Part shown: piece by piece, positions 52,425-63,505 of the stretch
Numbering within the stretch: position 1 is the first letter of the stretch
Layout of the letters: each line of letters begins with the position of its first letter
Assembly (NCBI GenBank): GCA_014155875.1
Contig: JACEFZ010025809.1
Location: forward strand, 62,501-126,500
Length of the DNA stretch: 64,000 nt
DNA from: Cepaea nemoralis
Taxonomy: Eukaryota; Mollusca; Gastropoda; Stylommatophora; Helicidae
Reading direction: 5' to 3'
Program-made: the position numbers and the translations under genes
The notes under the pieces: model-generated
What the model saw: the letters and a program-made list of their open reading frames with translations, nothing else
What the model was told of the DNA's origin: nothing
Databases searched by the model: none

Positions 52425-54015
52425 AACCAGCACACTACATCTCCTTTTCTAAACATAACCTGGTTAATAACACCAGAGCTCGAAATCACAACTAAGTAAC
52501 CAAATATTATTCTACCACTAAACCGCCCCACTGGGATTCGAAGCCGATGATACTGTTCGGAAGCGTTTATCTAGTTACACATCCACTCACCCCACCCCTT
52601 AACACCGAATATCACAAAGTCATACCCACTAAAACCATCGGCCATCTTTACACTTTCAAGATTTTCATTTGAAGAGCTGTAAACGGTATGATGATAGTAT
52701 TTAAGTCCCATCCACTACAGATAATAGCAACCACCGTTATAATAACCAGTCGACCACTTTACAATAGACATATAATGAAAATAATCTAGGTCTTCTGACT
52801 ACCGACGCCGCCATTATCCGTTGAATGTGTCGGTGGTAGACCTCCATGCCAATATTTACCCACTTCTCCACTCGATCACCCTGGCTCTTACCAAGGAGCG
52901 GGCGTAATTATCTAACCAATCCGCCCCTCGCCCACCTCTTAACAGGGGTCTGAAGCAGTTATCTAGTTATTTGTAAACCCACCTACCCCTTAACAACAAC
53001 CTGGAGCCTTTATCTAGCAACTCCTCTGTCTCTTAGCAAAGAACCGACGCATTCATTTAGCCACTTCACCACTCGCCCACCTCTTTAAAATGGCCAGAAG
53101 CACTTCTCTAGCTACTTCTCCGCTCACCCACTCCTTAACAACGAATAACACTAAGCCGCACCCACTACAGAATTTACTATCGGCCATCTTTACATTTTTT
53201 AAGGTTTTCATTTGAAGAGGTGTAATCTACTTGATGATAGTGTTCCGAAGCAGTTATCTAACTATTCGGCTACTCAACCACCCCTTAACATCAAACAACA
53301 CTAAGCCATACCCCTTACAACCGTTACTATCGGCCATCTTTAATGTTTTAAGGTATTCTTTTGAAGAGGTGTAATCTATATGATGATAGTGTATAAGCCA
53401 CTACGACCCACTACAGGTCATATACACGCCATATTTACCCTTTTACTGTTTACAATTTTCATATGACACCCAGCGTGACTCGAGGGTTCGAACCGTCTAG
53501 CCCCACTACCCGCACTCGTCACTGATCGGCCTTGTGGTCACTCAGCAATGATCAGCCACTTGGTTACTACAAGACACTGTTTTACTGGGTTCGACCCCAA
53601 CCGCTCCATGTGACTGATCGACTGTGCTTGCTCCTGCGCCCGCCGCCCGCGCGCCATTGGTTGTTATTTATTTTTATTTTATTTATTTATTTTAAAATTA
53701 GTTAAAATATTATACACACACTCAGTTATCTGCCCTTAGAAAACATGTCTTTTATTAGAATTATCCCCCTTACATATGACCTAGATACCTAACCTACCCA
53801 ACCCACCCCGGTCCCGAGCTGGATTGGGCTCAATCCAGCGAGGTCAATCCAGAAAATATAATTAGGAGCGGACAGAAACCCTAACCTCTAACCCTAACCC
53901 TAACCCCTAAACCTAACCCCTAACCCTAACACCCTAACCCTAATCCAGCTGGATTGGGGTCAATCCAGCAAGGTCAATCCAGAAAATCTAATTAGTTACC
54001 ACCTTTTCTACTACT
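52425..54015 (-). repeat. Right terminal inverted repeat
   Basis: Reverse complement of 45776-47397. About 30 bp shorter, mainly in the telomere-like tract. Visible differences include an A/C and three G/A changes in the 60 bp round 53610-53660. Confidence 0.9.
53878..53943 (-). repeat. Interstitial telomere-like tract (CCCTAA)
   Basis: Inverted partner of 45847-45946, about 10 units of CCCTAA/CCCCTAA. Confidence 0.9.
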
Positions 54016-54021
54016 AATAAG

Positions 54022-54295
54022 CTAGACAGTCACTGAAAGACGAATCGGTCGACTGACAACAACAACAACAACAACAACAAAATCTTTATTTTCAAAGGGT
54101 TAAGAATTGGGCACAAACTGACAGACAGATAGACGGACAGATCAACCGACTGACTGACAGCTGACAGAGAGACAAGATGCCAATCAGACAGACATACACC
54201 TGCAGATTTTGTGACCTGGTCGGGTGCCCCCTCAAAACTAAACACATAGACATATGTAGGTAATGTATTCAATGTTTAAAAAAAAAGAAAAAGAA
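54022..54295. other. Spacer with (CAA)n and (ACAG)-like words
   Basis: (CAA)8 at 54056-54081; otherwise unassigned. Confidence 0.5.
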
Positions 54296-54483
54296 ACTTA
54301 GTTGCATATCCTTTACATGATGTCGCAGTCAACCCCAGCATTATTTGTGACCTCTTGGCAAGTTTACGATGAGATGTTTGTCATTGCTTTCTGAATGACC
54401 GGCACTGATACCATTGTATTAAAACCAGCGCAAGGCGGTCTGCTTCCAAATCGCCAGCAGCTATGTTTCGAATGCAACTATGT
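54296..54483 (-). mobile_element. SINE-1
   Basis: Minus orientation: 'gccggtcattcagaaagcaa', 'cttgccaagaggtcac', 'catgtaaaggatatgc'. Head reduced, ending near 'catagttgcattcgaaac'. Confidence 0.83.
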
Positions 54484-55115
54484 GAGACTATTAGTTAAAG
54501 TAACAACTAAGATGGAATTGGTAAAACTAACAACTGTGTAATATTACATGGGTTACAGTAAGAACTAGGACAGAAATTGTAAAATTAACAACTGCCATAA
54601 ATTGAATGAGTTTAAGCAATAACTGGTAAAAGTAATAACTGTTACGGGTGAAACACGTTAAGGTATCAACTAGACCATAACAATGTGAGACAAAGAGTTA
54701 CAGTAACAATTAGAATAATTCTGGTAAAACTAACAACAATCAGATACGAATGAGATTAAAGTAACAGCTAGAATAGATTTGGTCAAATTAACAACTACCA
54801 TAGATTGATTGAGATATAATAGCAACTAGGACGTAACTAGTAAAACTAACAACAGTAAGAGATTAAATGTGTTAAAATCAATCAATCAATCATGTGCCAT
54901 GCCGGAAAGCGTGTGTTAAAATAACAGCTATTAAAGAATTCGTAACACTCAAACCCGTTAGGCATTAAATTAGTTATAGCATAAACTGCGACAAAACTAA
55001 CGAAACTTACAACTATGTGAGATTAAAAAGGAGTTAAAATAACAAACAGAACAGACTGGTAAAATTAACAACTGTTATGGGCTGAATGAGCTAAATTAAC
55101 GACTAGATTAACGCG
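54484..55115. repeat. Diverged minisatellite, ~60-bp unit (block 1)
   Basis: Recurring 'taaagtaacaactag', 'ggtaaaactaacaactg', 'atagattgaatgag'. The same array resumes at 56030-56330. Confidence 0.82.
54881..54917 (-). mobile_element. Minimal LINE B 3' tail
   Basis: Reverse complement reads 'cacacgctttccggcatggc', 'acatgattgattgattg', i.e. the last ~22 bp of family B plus a tetranucleotide tail, inserted in the minisatellite. Confidence 0.6.
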
Positions 55116-55267
55116 TGTTGAGTTGTTTAGTACAGGACAACTGCTGCGCATGATGTGATCAGAAATTCCACAAATTTCTGTAGTCTATTGTGTCATGTGA
55201 TATATATTTCTTCATCTTTGATTCTATTTGTTTAGCCAACACCTAGAAATGTATTCATACTATTGTA
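55116..55267. other. Short unassigned spacer
   Basis: No repeat or frame seen. Confidence 0.4.
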
Positions 55268-55474
55268 TGTGACGGCCTCGTGACTTTTCTAGTGTTTCTC
55301 TTCCCTGACTTACCAGACGGGTGGTCGGAATGGCTGCCCCGCTTTCAACTGCTTCACTTAACCACGAAGCACAAGGGGCGTACCCACATCCCCTTTTGTT
55401 CCCTTGACAACGTGTAAATAAAGCTTTGAGTCCGTGACTTTCCTCTTCTTGTTTCTTGTATTGTCAACCGCACA
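55268..55474 (+). mobile_element. Possible solo LTR (~207 bp)
   Basis: Begins TGTGACGGCCTCGTG, contains 'tgtaaataaagctttgagtc' (a polyadenylation signal as in retroviral R/U5) and ends GCACA. Flanks are attgta and attgtt, a possible but imperfectly placed 5-bp duplication. No internal region nearby. Confidence 0.3.
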
Positions 55475-55904
55475 ATTGTTGTGTATGTTTTCGCGTGAGA
55501 GAATAGACGACAAGAGATTAAGACACAGTTGGCTTCCCCCCTTGCCGGCTTCCTCTCCAGAGATCGCTCGAAGGCAGGGCGGAGAGGAAGGCCAACCGTG
55601 GTTGCGGTGGCTGAGGCATTCAACCCGAGATCAATCCTGCCTTTTTGTCCTAGGGAGAAGCTAGGCCTGCCGAACGTGCCCATGCGGAGGTTTGGTCAAG
55701 CACAGGAACATGTGTGTCGGGGTTCAGTTCATTTGTTAGGTCACCCGGGGTGAGACTGGGGTGTGTTTGACACAGAAAGTAGAGTCGTTAGTGACTGGGG
55801 ATTACAAGCTACAAGCCGTTGGTTCGTGTCCCGGAGATTGTTTCATACTGCGATCATGACGGGGTACCGAAGAGTTGTTGATGTGTGATCAACATTGCAT
55901 GTTG
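55475..55904. other. No gene assigned
   Basis: GC-richer. 55790-55840 has 'gttggttcgtgtcccgg', B-box-like, but no full tRNA fold. Frames of about 75 codons have no family features. Confidence 0.4.
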
Positions 55905-56020
55905 GTATAGTTCACAGTCAATGGATACAGAATGATCAACACTAGATGTTGGTATATATTATATTTCACAGTCAATGAAAATACAATGATCAACACTAGA
56001 TGTTGATTTTCGCTGACTGT
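55905..56020. repeat. Short tandem repeat, ~57-bp unit
   Basis: Two and a half copies of 'gatcaacactagatgttggt' with 'ttcacagtcaatg'. Confidence 0.8.
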
Positions 56021-56029
56021 GGAATAAAA

Positions 56030-56330
56030 CTAGCGGAACTTGACTATGTGACACTAAAAGAGTTAGAGTAACAACTAAGACAGAACTGGTAAAATTAACA
56101 ACTGTCTGAGAATGAATGGGTTATATCTATGAAATAACTGGTAAAACTAAAATCCGATACATGTTGAATGAGGACAGAACTAACGAAACTTACACCTATC
56201 TGAGACATTAAAAAAACAAAAGAGAGTTAAAATAACATTTAGGACAGACTGGCAAAATTAACAACTGTCATAGACTGAATGGACTTAATTAACTACTAGA
56301 TTAACGCGTGGTGAGCTGTTTAGTTGAGAA
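56030..56330. repeat. Diverged minisatellite, ~60-bp unit (block 2)
   Basis: Same units as 54484-55115. Both blocks end with 'ttaacgcgtggtgag'-type sequence, suggesting a segmental duplication. Confidence 0.78.
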
Positions 56331-56374
56331 CTGAAATATATTAACGCGCGTTGAGTAACATAGATTCAATAGCA

Positions 56375-56545
56375 AAATATGAAGGCATGAAATGCAGATT
56401 CCTTCACGAGGGCAGCCTAACGGACATGTTTGAAATAAGACATGAAATGCAGATTTCTCCACAAGGGGAGGCTAACAGACACGTTTGAAATAAGACGTGA
56501 AATGTAGATTCCTTCATGAGGTAAATAGACACATTTGAAAAAAAC
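56375..56545. repeat. Tandem repeat, ~57-bp unit, three copies
   Basis: 'gacatgaaatgcagattcct', 'gtttgaaataagac'. Confidence 0.85.
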
Positions 56546-56954
56546 ATGACTTGGAGTGAGACGGGGACGCCGTTTGTTCCCTGCGCTATTCTTACCGATG
56601 ACAGACTGGTTTATGCAGACAACTACCGCCAGGCGTGGAGATCAACAGACTCTGGCATAGCAAAGTTGATGGCATGGGTGTGCTGATGATACAACCCTCC
56701 TGTTCCACACATGGAATCAGATGCAAGATAAACTAACAACACTTGATGGGAGCTCACAACAATTAGGTTTTTAAGTCATAGGGGAAAGACTAAGAACTCA
56801 TGTCTGTTCCACTTTTCACATGAGGCAGTGAGGAGCATTTTGTGTGATGTTCACTGGCACAGGAACGGAGCATAATTGGGCGACCCTTTGCCGTGAAGTT
56901 GAAACCGCGACTAACTAACTAGACACAGATAATGGGAATAAACAGAGGTTTACT
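56546..56954. other. No gene assigned
   Basis: Single-copy-looking sequence, no supported frame. Confidence 0.4.
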
Positions 56955-57255
56955 CGAATGGCTAACATAGCTCGCTCTTAAACTTCCGGTGTGCTGATGC
57001 CGAGGTAGAGGGTGCAACCCTTACACCGGTCAGTTGGACTAAATGTTGACTTCTCGTCTTTGACTTGGGGATGTGAATTATAAGTAATTCAGAAGTCAGA
57101 GATTGTTAGCCTGGTGGCGAGGGACACTGGTAACAGGGAAAGCTAATCCACGCGCAAAAATCAGTCCAGTGCACTAGAAGCAGTAGCACGTATAAGGATT
57201 ACGCTTGAGTTCAAAGCGAGTGAAGGCAACAAAAGGGAAAAAAAATAACAACAAC
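56955..57255 (+). mobile_element. SINE-2, best full-length copy
   Basis: Head 'cgaatggctaacatagctcg', B-box-like 'gggtgcaacccttacaccgg', body 'ggtggcgagggacactggta', 'gctaatccacgcgc', end 'gagttcaaagcgagtgaagg', then A-rich tail and poly-C/poly-A (57257-57284). It serves as the reference for the split copy at 21611-28510. Confidence 0.87.
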
Positions 57256-57284
57256 CCCCCCCCCCCCCCCCCAAAAAAAAAAAA

Positions 57285-58244
57285 GAGAATTAACCTAGCA
57301 AATAGCAACCCATCAACTCAGTCAACCCTCAAGTCAAGACGTGGAATCACGCACCAACTTAGACTGCAATGCGGACAGATGAGGTTACAGAGATACTATT
57401 AAGATTAGAACACAACAAAACAACCAATAGGAGACTTCATTGCACTAGAAGATGGTTTTAAGTAAATAGGCACGTTGAGTTGAGTTGAGCTAAGAAACGA
57501 CATCACTGCACTCAGGACATTCCCCCAGGCACTCTGTCCCCTCGTACAACAGCCAGGGAAGAGTCCTACTGCTAATGGTTCCAACTGCCATCTGATTGAC
57601 AGTTTTCGTGGTCTTCCTTCTCAGTTGTGAGATTCGTCCAGAACCCTTGCCGATCAGCCGCTATATCATTATCTCCACATACGGGCTCTCAGTCTGTTTC
57701 CCTGCTTTCTCCACCTGGTTCCACAGGTGCACGACCACCCCTCCATTGTCCATAGGTAATCTATCACCAAGAGGTGCATTCCATGTCAGCCAATCTGTTC
57801 CTCCGAAGTCGGAGAGTGTCTGCCTGCACGGCGAGGAACCACCAGTATGCACACCAATAAGCCAGACATGGGACAACGGATACTCACGCAAACCTCAGGT
57901 CCGGTATGACATCACACTGATGTTGGACAACAGAGTGTCTTCATCCGACATGCAGGACTTCGCGCTGGAGTTTACAACCAGCGAACACAAGCAAGCAAGC
58001 AAGCAAGCCAATCTGTTCGCCTGTTTGTTTTCCACCACACAAGCACGTCCTGGGTGGGTTTGGGATGGGTAGGGGGTGAGGGGGAATCTAACAGAAACTC
58101 TCTATCTATGATTGTTGAATGAAAGCCTGCCACTCTGCCCGAGGCATGCCAGTCTTCACCTTTCTCTTAGTTGTTTTTCAGAGGATTGCGCACACTTGGT
58201 GTCTATAGCTATTTGTGTATTTATTAAAGGAGGTATTAATTACA
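57285..58244. other. No gene assigned; 158-codon frame at 57596-58072
   Basis: The plus frame 57596-58072 begins with a hydrophobic run (MTVFVVFLLSCEI) but later residues show no domain. The opposite strand is also open (57891-57661, VWLIGVHTGGSS, LTWNAPLGDRLPMDNGG). One strand may be an exon; I cannot choose. (CAAG)n at 57985-58010. Confidence 0.25.
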
Positions 58245-58440
58245 CCGGGTTTTATCCCATATGGTTCGGTCTCTTTCCACAGGGCGGCATGTCGAAAGCG
58301 TCGCACAAAGCACGAACTCCGTAGCTCCAACGACGACCCCCAGGAGTCTCTGAGAAAACTGCACTCGTGAACCGAATGACCGAGCCCGGAATCGAACCCC
58401 ACAACCTTCGAGACCCGAGCAGCTGTGTAACCACTTAACC
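58245..58440 (-). mobile_element. SINE-3, complete
   Basis: From 58440 down: 'cttggttaagtggttacaca' (A box), 'gtggggttcgattccgggct' (B box), body 'gagtgcagttttctcagaga', end 'ccatatgggataaaacccgg'. Both Pol III boxes are in good order. Confidence 0.88.
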
Positions 58441-58476
58441 AAGGAGTTGTAGAGTGCGTCCAATGAACTCAATTAG

Positions 58477-58575
58477 TCGTTAGTTAGTCGCGGTTCCAAC
58501 ATCACAGCAAAGGGTCGTCCCCATTATGCTCCGTTCCCGTGCCAGTGAATATCACATAAAATGATCCTCACTGCC
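58477..58575. repeat. Dispersed repeat, copy of 35468-35560
   Basis: See 35468-35560. Here it follows SINE-3 at short distance. Confidence 0.7.
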
Positions 58576-59214
58576 CTATGTTAAAAGTGGAAAAGACAGG
58601 AGTCTCGACAAACATCGGCCCGCTCAGTTACACTGTGCAAAATGCCGCCACCAGAATGTCACCACAAAAGTCCTATATGAAACATACACTTCATCCTTGA
58701 TGGAATTGGCAGTCACTTTCCCAACCAGATGTTCACCTACAAAGTCTCGATGGTTCTAGATATTGTTGTTCCGTTTCTAGATGTTTTCTAGCCAGTCACG
58801 AAATTTTTGTTCCTCCGAAATGCAGAACACGCAACAAAACAACCTCGGACAGATGTAAAAACATTTCACTGTACATAATGCCGTCTCTAGAATGCCAAAA
58901 CAACAGTCCTCCACGAAAGCACAGTTCATCGTCAAAAGAAGCAGCAGTTAACCAGAAGACCAGCCGCCACACATTTCTGCATAAGGCACAAACACCGGTC
59001 AATTCTGGGACATAGCCAACCGCCATTGTTCTGAAAACGCAGCTCACGCTCTACAACACCGGTCAGATTTAAAAGCATTTCACTCGAAATTCACAGCTCA
59101 CAGCGTCGCGCCACGCACTCAACTCAGTAGCAAGGCGACGGAACCGTAATAAACTCTGTACGATTCTTATCCCTCTTTGGGGACCCGTAAATATCTTTGA
59201 ACGCATTTCTCATC
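58576..59214. other. No gene assigned
   Basis: Two loosely similar stretches ('gacagatgtaaaaacatttc' near 58848 and 'tcagatttaaaagcatttca' near 59064) hint at an old duplication. Frames lack features. Confidence 0.4.
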
Positions 59215-59903
59215 TCTAAACTTATGCATTAAAAGAAAAATTAAAAGACGCGTATATACTGCTCTTCAAAACCTAAAACTACTGAATAAATTGTGGCGTG
59301 GGGCAGGTACAACAATTAGATTTTTAAGAGCATGCATCTTTCCTATCGCAACATACGCGTGTGAAACCTGGACACTTACTAAACAAGCTGAACAGCGCAT
59401 AATTCATCTTCTTCTTCAGCATTCCTATCCATTGAGGTTCTTTGCTGCAGATACAAGCCGTCTCCATTCGTCTCTCTGGTTGACCTTCTCTTGCCTTTGA
59501 ATATAAATGTTATAGACGGGTTCTAAGAATATCTTAGATACAGAAAAGAACAAATGCATCCACACTTCAAGAGCTGAATACTGAAGAAGGTTGTCTATTA
59601 AAGACTATAAATCAAAGAAAATTGAAATATTTTGGTCACTTGAAACGTCATGAAAGTTTGGAGAGAACACTAATAGAAGAGTATATGTCTCGGAAGAAAG
59701 GAAGAGGAAGGACAAAGAGAAGATGGGTGCAGGGTGTGGCGGATGATCTCCAGATGGGTGTAACGGACACGGGACATCTTGCTTATGACCGAGAAGCTTT
59801 CAGGAACGTTGTTATGGGAGCGAGGTTCTGCAGAGGACATGCTACTGAACGAACGAGTGAAACTTATAAACATCCAGAGACATCTCACCACGTCTTTCCA
59901 TAG
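59215..59903 (+). pseudogene. LINE ORF2 C-terminal region, interrupted
   Basis: Plus strand: RGAGTTIRFLRACIFPIATY, ACETWTLTKQAEQRI, then an insertion, then CYRRVLRIS, stop, QKRTNASTLQEL, RKLKYFGHLKRHESLERTL, KKGRGRTKRRWVQGVADDLQ, AYDREAFRNVVMGARFCRGH and AT. These are thumb and C-terminal motifs in the right order for an RT-encoding LINE. The insertion is the LINE H tail at 59409-59505. The part after 59520 is a 94-codon clean frame. Confidence 0.85.
59409..59505 (-). mobile_element. LINE H 3' end inserted in another LINE
   Basis: 97 bp shared with 41018-41112. In the minus strand it reads QRDEWRRLVSAAKNLNG, stop, then (GAA)n tail, the look of a short 5'-truncated LINE end. Confidence 0.75.
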
Positions 59904-60489
59904 AAGTGGACAGTTGGTCTACCATAGGAGTACTTCCTTCCGAGAATCCCCGATCTCAAACATAGAATTAAGTGAGTCAGTGTGAGAACTGCGATGTCGT
60001 GAAGCTGGAGATGGGGAAAAAATGGAAAGCTCAAGATTAGAAGAGTTTTACAAGGGGGAAAAATAGCGGGGGGAAAATGCAGACACTAGCAGCCGTCATA
60101 AGGAGAGAGGAACCAGTTTAAGAGGCAGGAGAGGATCCGAGAACAAGGAAAGACGAGATGTGGTGAGTACAGCCCTAGCACATCCGGGCGCCTGGGAGCG
60201 TCACGTGATGTCCACTTGAAACGTGTGAATATGATTGGCTGGCGTGTGCACGTTTGGTACCTGCGCTGGATTGGATTATAATTTGAGCTGAGATTTTTTT
60301 GTGATGTCACTTGGAGTGAGCGCTGTTCTTGGTGGCAGAAAATGGCATTTTGTTGTGCCTGGAATGTTGTACGTGTCTTGGATCACATTGAAATGTGGAT
60401 AAAGTGCCCATACAAGAGAAAAGAAAATGAATGAAATATGTTAGAAATTGTTGTATTACTGATGTACAAAACTGGGATGTCGATGTGCT
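59904..60489. other. No gene assigned; promoter-like words at 60190-60350
   Basis: A CCAAT-type 'gattggctgg' (60231), E-box 'cacgtgatg' (60204) and an ATG at 60342 (cagaaaATGGC) opening 31 codons. Individually weak. Confidence 0.25.
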
Positions 60490-63352
60490 TTAGGGTCGAA
60501 TTTAGTCTGTCTCTCTCCACCCCCCCCCCCAACCTAGAGTGTTGATGTACTGTAGTCTTAGTCTCTCTCTCTCTCTCCACCCCCCCCCCCCCCCTCTAAC
60601 CTGGGGTGTAGATGTTCTGTAGTCTTAGTTCCCCCCCCCCCCTCTAACCTGGAGTGTAGATACACTCTATTCTCAGTCTCCCCCCTCTAACATGTGGTAT
60701 AGATGTACTGTAGTCTGAATCTCCTCCTCTAACCTAGAGTGTAGATGTACTCTATTCTCAGTCTCTCCCCCAACCCCTCTAACCTGGGGTGTAGATGTTC
60801 TGTAGTCTTAATCTCCTCCTCTAACCTGGGGTGTAGATGTTCTGCAGTCTTAATCTCCTCCTCTAACCTAGAGTATAGATGTACTCTATTCTCAGTCTCT
60901 CCACCAACCCCTCTAACCTGGGGTGTAGATGTTCTGTAGTCTTAATCTCCTCCTCTAACCTTGCGTGTAGATGTTCTATAGTCTTAATCTCCTCCTCTAA
61001 TCTGGGGTGTAGATGTTCTGTAGTCTTAATCTCCTCCTCTAACCTGGGGTGTAGATGTTCTGCAGTCTTAATCTCCTCCTCTAACCTAGAGTATAGATGT
61101 ACTCTATTCTCAGTCTCTCCACCAATCCCTCTAACCTGGGGTGTAGATGTTCTGTAGTCTTAATCTCCTCCTCTAACCTTGCGTGTAGATGTTCTATAGT
61201 CTTAATCTCCTCCTCTAATCTGGGGTGTAGATGTTCTGTAGTCTTAATCTCCTCCTCTAATCTGGGGTGTAGATGTTCTGTAGTCTTAATCTCCTCCTCT
61301 AATCTGGGGTGTAGATGTTCTGTAGTCTTAATACCCTCCTCTAACCTGGGGTGTGGATGTTCTGTAGTCTTAATCTCTTCCTCTAACCTGGGGTGTAGAT
61401 GTTCTGTAGTCTTAATCTCCTCCTCTAACCTGGGGTGTAGATGTTCTGTAGTCTTAATCTCCTCCTCTAATCTGGGGTGTAGATGTTCTGTAGTCTTAAT
61501 CTCCTCCTCTAATCTGGTGTGTAGATGTTCTGTAGTCTTAATCTCCTCCTCTAATCTGGGGTGTAGATGTTCTGTAGTCTTAATACCCTCCTCTAACCTG
61601 GGGTGTAGATGTTCTGGGGTGTAGATATACTCTATTCTCAGTCCCCTCCCTATAACCTGGGGTGTAGATATACTCTATTCTCAGTCCCCTCCCTCTAATC
61701 TGGGGTGTAGATGTTCTGGGGTGTAGATGTACTCTATTCTCAGTTCCCTCCCTCTAATCTGGGGTGTAGATGTTCTGGGGTGTAGATGTACTCTATTCTC
61801 AGTTCCCTCCCTCTAATCTGGGGTGTAGATGTTCTGGGGTGTAGATGTACTCTATTCTCAGTTCCCCCCCTCTAATCTGGGGTGTAGATGTTCTGGGGTG
61901 TAGATGTACTCTATTCTCAGTTCCCTCCCTCTAATCTGGGGTGTAGATGTTCTGGGGTGTAGATATACTCTATTCTCAGTTCCCTCCCTCTAATCAGGGG
62001 TGTAGATGTACTATATTCTCAGTCCCCTCCCTCTAACCTGGGGTGTAGATATACTCTATTCTCAGTCCCCTCCCTCTAACCTGGGGTGTAGATATACTCT
62101 ATTCTCAGTCCCCTCCCTCTAACCTGGGGTGTAGATATACTCTATTCTCAGTCCCCTCCCTCTAACCTGGGGTGTAGATATACTCTATTCTCAGTCTCCC
62201 CCCTCTAACCTGGGGAGTAGATATACTCTATTCTCAGTCTCCTCCCTCTAACCTGGGGTGTAGATATACTCTATTCTCAGTCCCCTCCCTCTAACCTGGG
62301 GTGTAGATATACTCTATTCTCAGTCTCCCCCCTCTAACCTGGGGAGTAGATATACTCTATTCTCAGTCCCCTCCCTCTAACCTGGGGTGTAGATATACTC
62401 TATTCTCAGTCTCCCCCCTCTAACCTGGGGTGTAGATATACTCTATTCTCAGTCTCCTCCCTCTAACCTGGGGTATAGATATACTCTATTCTCAGTCTCC
62501 CCCCTCTAACCTGGGGTGTAGATATACTCTATTCTCAGTCCCCTCCCTATAACCTGGGGTGTAGATATAATCTATTCTCAGTCTCCCCTATCTAACCTGG
62601 GGTGTAGATATACTCTATTCTCAGTCTCCTCCCTCTAAACTAGGGTGTAGATATACTCTATTCTTTGTCTCCTCCCTCTAAACTAGGGTGTAGACATACT
62701 CTATTCTTTGTCTCCTCCCTCTAACCTGGGGTGTAGGTATACTCTATTCTCAGTCTCCTCCCTATAATCTGGGGTGTAGATGTTCTGGGGTGTAGATGTA
62801 CTCTATTCTCAGTCTCCTCCCTCTAACCTGGGGTGTAGATGTACTCTATTCTCACTCTCTTCCCTCTAACCTGGGGTGTAGATATATTCTATTCTCAGTC
62901 TCCTCCCTGTAACCTGGGGTGTAGATGTACTCTATTCTCTGTCTCCTCCCTCTAACCTGGGGTGTAGATATACTCTATTTCAGTCTCCTCCCTCTAACCT
63001 GGGGTGTAGATATACTCTATTCTCACTCTCCTCCCTCTAACCTGGAGTGTAGATATACTCTATTCTCAGTCTCCTCCCTCTAACCTGGGGTGTAGATATA
63101 TTCTATTCTCTGTCTCCTCCCTCTAACCTGGGGTGTAGATATACTCTATTCTCATTCTCCTCCCTCTAACCTGGGGTGTAGATATACTCTATTCTCACTC
63201 TCCTCCCTCTAACCTGGGGTGTAGATATACTCTATTCTCAGTCTCCTCCCTCTAACCTGGGGTGTAGATATACTCTATTCTCACTCTCCTCCCTCTAACC
63301 TGGAGTGTAGATATATTCTATTCTCAGTCTCCTCCCTCTAACCTGGGGTGTA
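60490..63352. repeat. Minisatellite, 42/43-bp unit (~2.9 kb)
   Basis: About 66 units containing 'ctctaacctggggtgtagat'. 60780-61620 is the 42-bp type (gttctgtagtcttaatctcc), in frame and producing frames of up to 176 codons (SNLGCRCSVVLISS). From 61620 the 43-bp type (atactctattctcagtctcc) takes over, closing all frames; 61690-61990 alternates with a shorter ~17-bp part-unit (gttctggggtgtagatg). Confidence 0.95.
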
Positions 63353-63505
63353 CAAAAACATGGGACTAGCATGATATGCCGAAACACGCCCCCAAGTGTG
63401 TTAGGTTGTTTGTTTTCCTTCAACCACGGTGCGACCTTCCCGAAGTCACCTCATAGAAGTAGATATCGGAAGTAGCGATCCCCTACTTCTCTGAGAGCAT
63501 CTATT
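63353..63505. other. Spacer between two arrays
   Basis: 150 bp without repeat or frame. Confidence 0.6.

Larger units (their letters stand above)
45776..54015. mobile_element. 8.24-kb element with 1.6-kb terminal inverted repeats (Polinton-like?)
   Basis: Left arm 45776-47397 and right arm 52425-54015 are inverted copies with roughly 3-4% visible differences plus indels. Ends are AGTAGTAG and CTACTACT, flanked by AATAAG. Long TIRs, 5'-AG termini and 6-bp duplications are the published hallmarks of Polinton/Maverick elements; other DNA transposons usually make 2, 3, 4, 8 or 9-bp duplications. The 5-kb interior has no polymerase B, integrase, capsid, ATPase or protease frame, so it would be a non-autonomous derivative. 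A foldback element or an inverted segmental duplication is the alternative, but neither explains the target duplication. Confidence 0.75.

Noticed and set aside
45776..54015. Autonomous Polinton, Helitron or hAT element
   Set aside because: No polymerase, integrase, helicase or hAT transposase frame; Helitrons lack TIRs and hAT makes 8-bp duplications.
57596..58072. 158-codon plus-strand gene with signal-peptide-like start
   Set aside because: Opposite strand is also open, composition is unremarkable and no domain or splice context decides.
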